The notes below the pieces were generated by a model that ran no database searches, had not been told where the DNA came from, and was given only the letters and a program-made list of their open reading frames with translations. Position numbers and translations under genes: made by a program. Below are positions 1 to 12,700 of a stretch of DNA of 64,000 nucleotides, in pieces; within the stretch, counting starts at the first letter, position 1; the number at the start of each line of letters is the position of its first letter. The stretch lies in contig CM065334.1 of NCBI GenBank assembly GCA_033032175.1, positions 6,197,705-6,261,704 of the forward strand. Direction: 5' to 3'. The DNA comes from Saturnia japonica. Taxonomy: Eukaryota; Arthropoda; Insecta; Lepidoptera; Saturniidae.

Positions 1-934
1 GGTTTAAATATTACTGGTTTTTTTTTTAAAGGTAAGGGACTCGAAATCCTCGAGTTCTCCACCAGTATACGTAGTGTCTCAGTCACCCCACGATCCGCTC
101 CCCCAATGCACACTTCGATTATGAATCGTATTGCAGTGGATTATACATAAAATAAATTGTTTAAGAAAAACAACAGACATGTCAACCTGTTAACTTATAT
201 AGGTGTAAATAATATTAAATAGTGAAAGGAAAGAGAAAAAACTTTAAGTAATAAAAAATCATGGACGCGTTAAGTGAAAATGACGTACGCGGGCGTGTGT
301 ACTCGTGTGAAGATCGCGCAAATATTAAATTCTCACGTAAATAATAAACTTCGATGTAAGCCACTGCGTTATTGTATTTTAACGATGGAACGAGACACAG
401 TGTCTCACTTATCGGAGTACTTTCCTCGGTAGCTAATTCAAATATTGCTTCTCGAGTTTTTATTATAAGTCTTAAATGTCAAAGGTTTACGTGATTTTTA
501 ACTCTATAGTTTCCTATTTAGAGACGCACTGCGCTTTCTTCGTCGTTTCACAACATTAGCTATATCGATAACACGCATACATTTTGATTAGAGGTGCGCT
601 TGGTTGTCGATTTTTAATATCGCAAGTTGCCATGTGGTTATAGTGAACGTGATTTTTATGTCGGTTATCGTTATTGGTCAGTCGTTGACCAACTCTGACC
701 ATTATTGGAATAATTGACACGGTGCGTCTCGTTCCAGCGTGTTATTTAGGAAGCCTTTATTATATCAATCACTATTGGAGTAAATGAATAAACTTGTAGG
801 AATCGTTTTGTTTGTTTGTATGTCACTTTTGGTCAAGTGCTAATGGTTGTATGAAGTTAAGTAAAGTGTATATTGTTTTAGCTGATTTCTTGTTTTATTT
901 ACATTAATTTTGTTAACCAGATTTTACAGATTGG
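1..934. other. Unrecognised AT-rich DNA
   Basis: I see no convincing exon, repeat family or RNA gene here. The first 150 bases are somewhat richer in GC and open in one minus-strand frame, so a 5' exon of a gene beyond the left edge is possible but not supported. Confidence 0.3.
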
Positions 935-1045
935 TAGATAACACGCTAAGTCTAGTGGGGATGACTCGTCTCAGCTGCATCTGCTGAGACACTTCTCTAT
1001 ATATTTGTTTGACGACAGATTTTCAACTTGGAGGGTGGTAGGTAC
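935..1045 (-). repeat. tRNA-headed SINE family B, 3' half only
   Basis: The stretch matches the 3' half of the SINE at 12540-12791 (shared CACGCTAAG..CTAG, CTCAG..TGCATCTGC and ACAGATTTTCAA blocks). The tRNA-like head is missing. It is cut off where the LINE sequence begins. Confidence 0.55.
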
Positions 1046-2575
1046 TGAAAGAAATAACACAACACACATTAAACACAAGATAACAATATATTGTAGTATT
1101 AGTAATATAATGACAATTGTGGGAGACAAGATGGATGTGACCAATTACAGACCTATTAGTATTCTCTGCTGTTTTGCTAAAGTCTTTGAAAGTATCCTTT
1201 ATAAGTATATCAATTACCATTTAAAACTTGTAATCAGTGATAAGCAACATGGTTTTGTTACTGGGAGATCCACAACCTCTAATTTGTTAACTTATATCAA
1301 TCACTTAAGCAGTGCTTTCAATTTAAGTACACAAGTAGACTCGGTATACACCGATTTTGCTAAAGCTTTTGACAAAGTTGATCACAATATACTTTATCGT
1401 AAAGCTAATCACCTTGGATTACATGGTTCATTACTGCGCTGGTTAATTTCATATTTGTCAAATAGAACGCTTCTTGTTGCCGTGTATGGCTATGACTCCA
1501 TCCCATTTGTATCTAATTCAGGAATTCCGCAAGGATCAATTTTAGGACCACTTTTATTTATTTTGTTCATTAACGACCTCATTACCTCTATCAAATCTAA
1601 ATGTTTAGCATATGCTGATGACTTAAAATATACCATGTAATCAATTCAAGCGACGATTGTGCTGATCTTCAGGATGATATCGATCGCCTATACTTATGGT
1701 GTATTAAAAATAACATGACCTTAAATATAAAAAATGCCTTTTAATAACTTTTACCAAAAAACGTTTTCCCGTAATTTTCCCCTACAAAGTAGATAATGTA
1801 TTATTGCAACGTCAAAGTTATGTCAAAGATCTAGGTGTCTGGCTTGATTCTAAGCTATCGTACATACATAATTATGATTACATGATTTCGAAAGCAAATA
1901 AAATGATGGGATTCCTCTTTAGGATAACTAAACCTTTTAAAAACCAGCTAGTTTTATCACATTATATACAAGTTTAGTGAGAAGTATTTAGAATATTGCT
2001 CAGTAGTATGGTCCCCGTATTATCACAACCACATAGACAGAATTGAAGCTGTTCAGAAACGTTTCCTACGACATTTGGCAGCCAAATTTGGTATAAGACA
2101 CAAGTTACCTTCATATGAGGACAGACTCAAACATTTCAATATGAACACATTGTTATCCAGACGTAAGATCAGTGGTTACTCTGTCCTTCATAAGATAGTG
2201 AATGCCAAATGGGATACCAGTGAACTGTTGAGCCAATTTTCACTTAAAACAAGCAGCAGACGAACACAAGCATTTTTTCATATAAAGTACTGTTCTAATA
2301 ATGTTTCTTATTATGATCCAGTTCTGCGAATGTGTAGAGCATATAATGAACATAGTAAGGACTTGGATGTGTTTAATTGTAGTGTGAGTGGTTACCTGAA
2401 GATATGTCTAAGTAAATTGTAAATTATTATTTGTTACTAATTGTTATTATGAGAACGTTGTGCGTTGCTTTAATCGGAGTGCAAATTCTATTGTGTTACA
2501 TTTATAGTATAAGTTTAGTTTGTTCTCTGTAGCAGTGCCTTTTATGAATAAATTATTTATATAATTGGCAAAAAA
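1046..2575 (+). mobile_element. 5'-truncated non-LTR retrotransposon (Jockey/CR1-like)
   Basis: This is the 3' part of a LINE: reverse transcriptase palm, thumb and C-terminal region, a short 3' UTR with AATAAATT, then a short A run near 2570. ORF1, the endonuclease and the start of the reverse transcriptase are absent, as expected from truncated target-primed insertion. The clade is inferred from the motif style (NYRPIS, GIPQGSILGPLLF, YADD). Jockey, Daphne-like or CR1-like are all possible. Confidence 0.8.
1131..2422 (+). pseudogene. Reverse transcriptase of non-LTR element, frameshifted
   Basis: Reverse transcriptase motifs run in order: NYRPISIL (about 1144), HGF..GRST (about 1250), DFAKAFDKVDH (about 1354), GIPQGSILGPLLF (about 1521) and the catalytic YADD (about 1612). 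The frame breaks just after YADD at an A-run near 1628, again near 1740, and again near 1970. A final open stretch from about 2075 to 2422 is typical of LINE C-termini (RIEAVQKRFLRHL style). With three breaks it cannot make an active enzyme, so it is a relic. Confidence 0.8.
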
Positions 2576-2589
2576 ATGCTGGATTTAAC

Positions 2590-2690
2590 AATGAAAAGGA
2601 TTTCAGCTCAGCATATGTTATAGTAAAATACTATAGCGCTAGTTTTCAGCCGGGTCTACACTATATACTAAAAGTCTTAGATGAGATTAT
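2590..2690 (+). repeat. Interspersed repeat, second copy inverted at 24700-24795
   Basis: The blocks CAGCTCAGCATATG, AATACTATAG and GGGTCTACACTATATACTA recur as the reverse complement in BRD8 intron 4. Family unknown. Confidence 0.5.
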
Positions 2691-2702
2691 ATTGTGTATG
2701 TA

Positions 2703-2974
2703 ACCTATACCAATATTATAAAGTAGAAAGATTTGATATTTTGTTTGTAATGGATAAACTCTAAAAACTACTGGACCGATTTTAAAAATTCTTTCATGAA
2801 TACAAAGCTACAGTATCAACGAGTAACATAGGCTATATTATAATTTGAAAAAATAACTTATTCCTCATAAAAATGTCGATACTTTTACACGAAGTATAAA
2901 AAATGCTTACACGGATGCGTTTATGATATTTTTTTATAAAATTAACACTGGTGAAACCGTGTGGGCACAGCTAG
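2703..2974 (+). mobile_element. Short non-autonomous Helitron-like element
   Basis: It begins with a lepidopteran Helitron-like 5' end (CTATACCAATATTATAAAG) and ends in GTGGGCACAGCTAG followed by T, which fits a CTAG terminus inserted into an AT target. It has no coding capacity. Confidence 0.6.
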
Positions 2975-3075
2975 TGTATTATAATTTATTAGAAAATACA
3001 CTACCGGGGGTTAAAAGACTACAGCCCTTTTAATAGAAGTGATCCCAAACTATAACCAGAAGACCTTACTTCTAC

Positions 3076-3310
3076 AGGCCTCGTGGCGCAGTGGTAGTAA
3101 ACGCTACTATTAAGCCGAGAGGTTGCGGGTTCGATCCCCGCCCATGACTGACTTTGTGTGATGAGCTTAATGTCAGTTGTGTGTGCCTGGGTTTTAATAT
3201 CTATAATATATAACTATAACGTTTATCAGCTGTTTAGTTACCATTATACAAGCTTTGCTTAGTTTGGAATTAAATGGTCGTGTGTGAAATTGTGTCCTTA
3301 TATAATACCT
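3076..3310 (+). repeat. tRNA-headed SINE family C
   Basis: The head has a pol III A box (TGGCGCAGTGGTAGTAA) and B box (GGTTCGATCCC). The body ends near TGTGTCCTTATATAA. A related copy at 47757-48345 is split by a Helitron. It is not a functional tRNA gene: the acceptor stem does not close and the similarity continues well past tRNA length. Confidence 0.65.
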
Positions 3311-3575
3311 TACTTTGTAAAAAAAAATTTACGAAGGCTTAAATACATTGACACTGGCACATGCTTTTTGAAGCGCCAAAACAAAGAAGAACTAACGTGT
3401 TATGAGAATCTCTTGTTATAATCGATGGTTGCATATCTACATGTAGATTTTGATTTTTTTTTTTAAATTGCTGAGGATACTTGTTCCTTAACTAAAAAAA
3501 ATATTATTACGATATCGTCATAAACAAAACCATGTATTATGTAGTCCTTGCGTGCGGAGCCGCGGGTACAGCTAG
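3311..3575 (+). repeat. AT-rich DNA ending in a Helitron-like 3' terminus
   Basis: Only the terminus at about 3550-3575 is recognisable (GCGGAGCCGCGGGTACAGCTAG). I could not place a 5' end. The terminus lies just past the BRD8 polyadenylation region. Confidence 0.35.
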
Positions 3576-3611
3576 AAGAAAATAACAAAATTTGTGTCAT
3601 ATAAAATAGAT

Positions 3612-3617
3612 TTTATT
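3612..3617 (-). terminator. Polyadenylation signal of BRD8
   Basis: On the minus strand this reads AATAAA, 32 bases downstream of the BRD8 stop codon. Cleavage is expected near 3590-3600. Confidence 0.6.
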
Positions 3618-3648
3618 AACAAATGGTAGCAAGGTCGCGTAGGGTGTG

Positions 3649-3777
3649 TCAGTGTGCGCGTTTGCGGCTCTGTTGGTCGCCGTGTTCGTCCGCGCGACGT
3701 CGCTTCCGTCGTGCGGCGGCCGGCGCAGCGCACAGGCCCGCGTGCGCCTGCGCAGCCAACAGCATACCTAGCTGACA
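3649..3777 (-). CDS. BRD8: BRD8 exon 17 (stop codon)
   Basis: 42 codons then TGA. Begins with a helix (QLGMLLAAQAHAGL) in the place where BRD8 has its post-bromodomain helix, and ends in a basic tail (ARRKRRRADEHG). The acceptor is CGCAG at 3778, or CAG six bases on; the polypyrimidine tract is poor. The AATAAA just downstream supports this as the last exon. Confidence 0.75.
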   Translation of the reverse strand, partial: CQLGMLLAAQAHAGLCAAPAAARRKRRRADEHGDQQSRKRAH

Positions 3778-6700
3778 CTGCGCCTATGCATACATGTCAC
3801 TATTTTATTAAACATTCTATAACTGTATCAACTTTTTATTTTATATCTCGACACATTGACGGATCTGTACCTGATGATAAGCAAAACAACACAATATCTC
3901 TTCAATTTACGCTTGAAGGACCCCCGATGACATAAGCTTCACGGTACGACAAAGAGAAGACGTGGAGAACTTTTTAGTCAGTGCCGAGATAGATGCTATA
4001 TTTGTAAAACTGTGACTTGGAAGCCCAGCGCAGAACTTTTGCGTATTCGAAGATATTTTCACACAAAATCTTGATGTCAAACATCCAATGCGGCGAGTCA
4101 GACCGACTGGACCTTCGACATGATATACGACTGTATGAATTACCTAATACGTAAAGGTGATGCGACGCTTTTTGTTTAAAAAAAATATCAGAATATTTTA
4201 TTTTTGAATATGCCATATTTATTTCCTTTCTTTAAACTATAATTTTATGCATATTATCCGTAAACTCGTCGGGCTAATAATATATGAGCATTGTCTGAAA
4301 ATGTCATCAAAATCGCTCAAGTCATTTGAAGTTCTTATCACCCGATTAAGATTAAATTTTGCATACACATTTAGTTTGCATGAAAATGCATAGTTAGCTA
4401 AGTCACGTCATTCTAAATCCAATATGGCGGACCAGTTATTTTTGTATATTCCTTCCTATGATATAGGTATCAAATGAAAGGGTTTGTCGAGAAGGATAGA
4501 ATAAAAAACAATTAATAGTAAAGAAACATTTTTTAGAAGAAGCTTTTATTTAAAAAGCCCTAAAAAAATCTACATTAAATCAAACCCTTCAATTTATTTA
4601 TTACAACTACACAATTTATACGATATAAAAGCTTGTCACGAAATTGACACGCACAAGCGAAATACTATGCTCGTTCTCTTTCGAGTTGTCGATCTATATT
4701 AATAAATCAGTAGTTATGTCTGTACATTTAATATTTTTCCAAAATTTAATGATAATGATACTGATCACGGATATGCCATTCAAAACATTTTTGGCTGTCT
4801 GTCTGTTTGTACGTCCAAATTTAACTCACAAATGGCTTGAACGAGTCTTTTGAAATTTTGTACACGGGGATGCTTATGTCATTGGTAAAAAAAAAACGGC
4901 GGTGTCAGGCCGAAATGACGGTTGTGACCGCCGATGGATTAAGATCTCTCGGTTGTCGCCGTTGTGTTTAGATAGTGCTGTGCTTACAATAAGGGACAGT
5001 ACCGTCAATGTGCCGAGCTATTTATTATAGAAAAAGTTTAATTTTTTTTTTTAATTCTTGACCGTTTTTCATCAAATTTTGTACACGGGAAGTATAAAGT
5101 CTTTCCATGAATGATGGGTTGTGAGAATTTTCAATAACACTTTTAGACATCATAAAAATAATAATTTTAAAAAATTTAAAATTACATATATTACTTCTTG
5201 ACGGATTTTTATGAAATTTTGTATACGGAGACTAGAAGTAATTACATAATTAATGGACTATAGAAATTGTCAACATTACTTCTAGAAATCGTCAAAAAAA
5301 GAAGTAAGTATAAAAAATTTAATTTTAATCAATTCTCAACCGATTCTGATTAAATTTTGTGGACGGGAAGCAATGTCACTCCATAATCGAAAGGTTATAA
5401 GAATCGCTAATAATACATTAGAAATCGTACAATATAATAAAAATTAACAACCAATAACAAACGCGTATGGAGCCGCGGGTACGCCACTAGTATATTATAT
5501 TAAATTTATGATTCTTCCAATCTTTCCTCTTAACTGCCGATATCGGAGTCAGAGAAAGGAAAACGTTACATTTTTCATTTGACCCAGTCCAATTTGCCCT
5601 GCAAGCGCCTAAATAAGTTTCACACAGTTTTTAATGGATTTATCATGATTATTTAATTCATAGCATTAGTAACCTTTTCTATATTATATATGTTGGTCTC
5701 GTTTTATGTGATATAGTTTGGATATTATATACATTATAAATCCGTTCCAAACGTGAATACGTTGATAAGACGAAAATGCATACATAGCAAGATCATTTTA
5801 CATATGTATAACAACCCTACTTTAAAAAAAAAATGTTTATTCATATAAAAAAAAACTTATTAACGTTTTACTTAGTTATTCGCAATATAAATTAGTCAAC
5901 CCAGGTGCCACTTTTAAATAATTTAGAAATTTGATGCAAGTCAAGTTATCAACATATTCCACATTCGTTACGGACAAAACAACTAAGAACATGCATTTAC
6001 CAAGTTAGAGCGTTGTTTCAACTTAAAAAATTTGAAAAATAATATATCCAAATGACATTGGCAGAATTGTGTATAAAACATTGCCAATAAATAAAAAAAA
6101 GTTTCACTTCGACTAAAATATGATATAACATCACCTCTTCGTGCATCTCCTTCGCCATCGCGTAGACGCTGTGCTCGCTACTGTTGTACATGAGGGCGTT
6201 CGACAGCATCAGAAGCACGTCGCGCTGGAACTCCGCTGTAGTTCTAAAAACACAAACTTATATTTACAGTCTCCGTCTATTACAGTACATTCCCTGAAAC
6301 ATAGAATTCAGCTATGCCTTCAAAACAATGTCCATATTTTTGGGCAATCAATCAGTTGAGGTATAACAGCTAGGTAGGTAAAGTAAGAAATAATGTGAAA
6401 AATCTATTTCGGCGGAGGTCAGACTGATTGTTAGCGTGGCGACGCGTCGCCACGGTATATGAAAGTATGAGCCATCTAATATGGTGTGGTGACGTGTCGC
6501 CATGTGCTTAAATAGGCAATCATCTTTACAAAAAACTCTGAACATTATATTTTTATATCCTACATATGATATATTACTAGCAGTGCCCGCGGGTTTGCTC
6601 ACGCAAACAAGATAGAACGTATCAAATTATTGTACATACATGTAACATGTAATGAAAATTGAACTGACCGTATGTTACCGTTGTCGATGTTTCTGCGTAT

Positions 6701-9700
6701 GGTGGAGAGGTCCATGGGTCGCTTCACGACTATGCTGTAGCCGGGCGCCTCCTCGTCAGTTATCGGCCGGACGAACAGCGACGCGTACTTATGCGCGCAC
6801 AGTCTGTAACGTATCTCAAATACTTAAGAACTTAAGACTACAGTATGTCCTTCATCAGGCTTATTGTGGGTGATTCTTAGAAGTATGCACTCGCTTACTT
6901 TTTTGTATGTCTTTTTAATATCTACAATTGTGTAGTACATTAATTTGTTATACCTCTTATGGTTTACTCAGCGTAAGTCGTTAAAGCGCTCGAATCGATT
7001 CGCCATGACCAGTGTTTTTTATTTACGTGGAACCCTTTTTTTCTAAAATAAAAGTAGCTTCCTTATAATATCAGCTATCTATCAGTGAAAGCCTCGTCAA
7101 AATTGGTCTAACTGTTTCGGAGATTACCCGGAACAAAGAGACACACAAAAATATAAAAGATGGGTTTTTTGTTATAGTTATTGTATATACTTTCATATGC
7201 ATTTAGTAAAAAGCTGTTACTTTGACATTACAAAAAGACACTTAAATTTTATTAATCGTATAAATTAATAAACGAACCTTCGGTAAGACAAAGGTCTAAC
7301 TGCACTTTTTGTAATTTCCCATGGTAGATATTTGTCAGAAGTAATTGTTCTTTGCGTGAACACTTTTAGAAGCGTCTTTGTTCCTCTAGATAAAAATATA
7401 TTTTTAAAGAACTTGGCGTACTTAACCCATTTTACGTATTTATAACAATTGTACCTTTATCGTAACCAATGTACAACAACATAAAATTTAATAACAATAA
7501 TAAATTGCCTATATATTTGTAGCGTCTATATTAATTAAGTGATTTTTCATTCTAAACCACCTTTTATTTCTTATCGTAGGGCTATTTACAATTTGTGTTA
7601 CCGAACTCGTGAACTCGTCTTTACGTGCTCTCAAACAGTCCTGTCTTTTTTGTTACTCAGTATATTCCATTCGCTCATTCGTTCATCAGTCATTCATTCC
7701 GTCTGCAGTCGTCCGTTACTTTTCATTCCTACATATATGTATGATAATTGCTACGTCTCTAAGAAAAGTTGCATAATGTTAGATTAATAAAAAAATATAA
7801 AATCAAAATATAAAAGTAACAATCCAAAAGTTAAATTTTAAAAGTATTTTAATATTACGAAGGTGGCAGACAGGCATACGGCTCACCTGATGGTAAGCGG
7901 CTACCGTAGCTGGACGGTTGTAATATAGGTATCACTAGCGCGTAGGCGACATTGATCCGCTTACCCCAATGAGCACAAGGATATTTCGCCACGATTTCTG
8001 TACGGTGTAATACACCAGTCAAACTACCCCGAGTAGAGAGAAATCTCAAAACAAATTTCTCTTTACCCTACCTCTCTTTAATTTTCTTTTTCATCTGACT
8101 GGCATTTGTAGTACAGGGTTTCCTTAACATTTTTGAGGTATTTTAATAACATTAAAAAAATCCTTGCGGACCCGTTCTAAACTCGAAAGAAACACAAAAG
8201 AGCTTTTCATGTATTACTACAAGGATTTATCTGTCTCATTAGCCTAGTGGTCCCAAGCGCGACTGCTATGGTCGAGGTCCTGGGTTCGTATCAGTACTAG
8301 CTCGTAGTTTAGCTTTGTGCCCGATTAATGGCAATAGTCTCGCCCCCTATTACATAGGACCTATAAAACATACCTGGCTGTGTACTGTGAGTGTACATTA
8401 GTACACCTCTGCCTATGGGGAATACAGGCGTGATGGTATGTATGTATATAACGAGTGACTGTCATCACAGTTCGGCCGGTGAAAGAATGCGTTCCTTTAG
8501 TTGTCATTTTGTACCAGAAAAATAATTTAAACCTCTTCCTTGCCGTGGCTACTGACCTGCTGTAGACGAGCATAACGGACTTCTTCCATAGCCTGTGATG
8601 TCGCTCTGCGTCGGTGGTCGAGCTTGCTCCCCCCGCGCTCCCCGCGCCAACGTTAGCGCCACCCGCGCCGCCCGGGGACTCCGGTGCGCTCGCCTCAGCC
8701 GCGCTCTCTGACCCTGACCAAGCTAGACACACCACACGTATATATCCATACAGATAGACACGCTATTATAAGTATGCTTAAAGCAAACACTTCAATCACA
8801 GATAACGTTTCCTAGCAAGCTCCCTGCCGGTGATTTAGTGGAAAATGGAAAACCAAGTAGCCATCCGCATTTACAGAACAGCGACTTTTTGATCATAGAC
8901 TATTTTCTGTTTGACATTTACAGTATTCATAAACAATGCGTATTATCTACATCACTTGCTGTCACTTTTCGTTGAGTGACAATGTCAATATTTTGGGGGG
9001 TCTAAGTTCAATGGCACTGGTCAGGTTAGGATTCGCAGTATTAATATATTTAATTGAATATATTAGTAACAGATATTATAGATAAATTTTAGCTTTCTGC
9101 ACTCCTTCTCCATATAAACTTTAACCATGCCAAATCTCACAGTCTTCCGTGCACGCAATACGCTTAAAAAGATACCCATAGCTTTTGCGTCATGTATTAA
9201 TATGTAGCGACATCTCTCGCCACAACTGACGCATCGACGCAACTACGTAGCGACACAGCGAGATCTATCGAGCCACATAAGACGCATCCTACTATCCTAC
9301 ATCGCGCTATAGAAATTAACTCAATCGTTGAGTATATATACGAGAACCCGACTACAACCGTCGGGGCACCTGCCCGCCAGACATGGCACTCGTCTGGCCG
9401 GAGGATCTCCCCTTTTCTATGGCGGATGAGGAACTTTACTTTCTGTTCCTCACCTCACATAAATAAACATAGATATTGATAGTATGTACAATTAGTTCAC
9501 AATCCCTCCTCGCACGGCAAATCTATCTAAAATAGTTAATTTACATAAAAAACCAAAATCTCAACTCACTCCTGGATTCAGATTTTTTCTTCCTCGAATA
9601 ATCCCTCTTCTTTTTTCCGTCTTTCTCTTCTTCGCGGCTCAGCTATGAAACAGGATTTAAGCTATAATTTAATTTTAACCGGTGTCTAACCGAAATTAGA

Positions 9701-12700
9701 GTTTTCAGTGGAAACCGAATCTTTGGCCTCGGTATCAGCTTTAACAAGGGAGTCGCCATACACGCTATTCACGTGACGTTGGCAGAAGCGTAGATGACCA
9801 AAGTTATCATTAAATAATAAAAAAAGAGTCCGCAATTATTATAGACATTTCACGTAAAAAAAAACATGTTTTTGAAATGAAGACTTCTTCTATAGGCACA
9901 TTGTCCGATTTTTGTATGGGGCAAATCTTATGAGTTCGCGTCACCGACACCGATATGTAACAACATATCTGTAGATCTATAGTATGACGTGTTAAATTGA
10001 TTGTTAAATTATACATTACCTTTTTTACTTGGAAGTTCCAAAGTTAATTCTCTTGCAAACAAGTAATGTACAATGAAAATTTAAGGACTCATAAATTGTT
10101 CATGGGCGATCACGATGATAACAGAGAGCCAAAGTTTGAGTGAAACAGAACATGATTTTAGTATAACAGAGCGTGACAGCATATCACATGCGCGGACTAC
10201 ACAACTGATCTATGTTAATTATTATGATTATTCATACTAAAATAAAAATAAAAAACAGTTATTTCAAAGTTTTAACTTTACACTTCTATCGGCAGTCTTC
10301 ATAACTGAATCCGGACTACGGTCTACGTCTTTGAGGACACTTGGAACGTAAAGTTCAGAATCTCGCGGACGGATTGCCCGCTCTATGGATATCTCTTACC
10401 TCCATCGGGGTATCATCATCCGTTTCAGTGTGTGCGTCTTCAACTAGCCGCTCTGAAAAATCCTTCTTTATCATCTGCTTGAGGGGTATGCTGTCCTAAA
10501 ATATACATCAATGAAATCTGTCTTTTTTGTATCGATTAAAGGCTTATCATTTTTGCGCACAATCTCATCTCGCGTTTATTCACAAACATACAATATTAAA
10601 TTAACAGCTATAAACGGTGTAGTTGAATCTGATTTTGATTTTGAATGTACGTACACAGTCTATAATCATATAGAACCATTTAATATTAAATTTGATAAGT
10701 AAAAAAAAAGGAAAAAAAAAATATTATAAATTAAATCGAATTTCAAATAATTACTACAGCATAGGCATGACTCAACGACAAAATAAGACTCGCAAGTCGC
10801 TAGATAATGGTATTTTAAAAGTAACAGGTATGCGCCCGCGGTGGACTTCCCCCACCTTCACCATCCCCGCTCTGTCACCGAAGGACTCAGAAGGAACTGT
10901 GCCGACCGCCAGTTGACAAATTGCTTCCAAGCGAGCCTGTGACGTACGACGTCTACGAACCCGCGGACGTCGCAGAGTGTCGAGTTTTTAATGACTTAGT
11001 GACATTACCAATACTCAAACTGGGAGTGGTTGGACATAGTGCGTTTGTATGTGATTGCCGTCAAGAAGCTCGCCGTGGTTTGGCGTATTTACACCCGGCC
11101 AAAACATCTGGAAGCGCTACGCCTTTATGGAATCTCAGGTCCATAGGTTCAATCAACCAGAAACTATCCTAGCAGCGACACAAAACCTCTAACTCACGAC
11201 CACTTCCGAGTGCCTTCGGATGTTCGTGGTAACGACCGACTTCCCGTGCACTCAACCAGAGTCCAAGAGAGAATTTTCAGATATTTTGTATAATATCCAC
11301 GACTATTTTGAACAATATCCTTGACGAAGTACGCGACAGGCAGCACGAACATTTATTGTGTGCCAGAGCCTCTACTACGTCCGGGGCCTGCTCAAATGAT
11401 TAGGAATGCATTCCTTCCGGCGCACTCAGGTTCCACATTGCATGGATCCTCAGCGTCGCAAAACCAAACTGAAAATACGTCTGAAGTACACGCTATTTTT
11501 ACACACCAAGGATATTAATGTAAGATTACAAAAGTAATTGTTATTATTTAGTTATACTAGTATTTCTGACGGTCCCAAGCCCGTAAGAAGTATGAGGGGA
11601 AAATTGGAATCAAACTTTAATAGGAAATAATAAATGTGAATCGTGACTCTTGGTATATAGTAGTACTATGTAAGGTAAGCGACCTACACATCGGCGAGGT
11701 GGAGGGGAATGGGGCGCGAGCCTCCCTTGCGCAATGTTACAATGAGCGTAAGAAATTACAAAAAGTATCAAACAACGATATTTTATTATTTCATGATTTA
11801 CATATTTTTTTAAAATATTTATTGCTATGTAGCAATAGCATGCTCATGACTGAGTACGCACACTCCGAAAACAATCCGATTCATTTACACCGTGTATAGC
11901 CAAGATATATATTATTTACATAGAGAAATACTTATTTTATAAAATTTAATTACAAATTAAACTAGCCACTAATATTTCTGAAAAATTCTCCGAGTTTCGT
12001 CAGACTATCATTAAAAATGTCCCTCCCCACCTCTTAAACGTCCACTGTGCGTAATGCCCCTTGGAATAAGAGCGTTAGTTAATAAGTTGGTGTGCGCTCG
12101 CTTTTCGCACTTTTCACATTTTCAGACTTCAGAGCGGCAAGAATATTACGTAGCAATACCTTAATTAAATATATAACTAATGCGACGTTTTCTCCTTATA
12201 TCCAACCGATAGTAACCGACCTTCACTGTTAGCCTTAGGGGCTCTGAAGCCGCTGCGACTTTTACAGCTTCACCGGACTTGGGGGCGAGCGAAGAGGGCA
12301 CTCAGCCGTGAAAGTTTTGGACGACTCGCACGAGGGTGTCAGAGTGGCTGAACCTCGGCTCGGGCGGTTGTCGCGCATGCGAATTGGTCGCGATCTGGCT
12401 GGATCTTAAGTGACTGCTCCCCGAGTTTTATAGGAACATCACCGCCGCTCTGCCGCTAGCGATCATATGACGTCACGTGCTTTAGAGTCTTCTGGTGTGC
12501 GATGTTACACCTTTTTAAAATCATTATAGATTTAGCGTTGTGGCCCAAGGTGCTAGCACGCTAAGCCTAGCGAAAGACTGGCTCTCAGGTGCATCTGCCG
12601 GAACATATCTATTGATGTTTGGCTACAGATTTTCAAATTGATGCTAGCCAGCCGGGCATTACAAAAAGCCCTACCACTATGCTATGGTTCGTCACGTTAT

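Larger units (their letters stand above)
6804..8556 (-). other. BRD8 intron 14
   Basis: AT-rich. Contains a repeat tail at 7858-8045 and a SINE at 8237-8452. I recognise nothing between 6810 and 7850. Confidence 0.6.

Noticed and set aside
3076..3150. Possible tRNA gene
   Set aside because: A and B boxes are present, but there is no acceptor stem and the homology continues as a SINE. The same applies to the heads at 8237, 12791, 17360, 22300, 23205 and 47757.
3654..3935. Plus-strand ORF over the GC-rich stretch
   Set aside because: It lies opposite BRD8 exon 17, which explains the base composition.
3974..4216. 80-codon minus-strand ORF near the BRD8 3' end
   Set aside because: Considered as a BRD8 exon, but it has no family motif, and exon 17 with its stop and poly(A) signal already completes the gene.
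9211..9500. Possible solo LTR
   Set aside because: A TATA-like box and AATAAA are present, but I could not find TG...CA ends with a target duplication.
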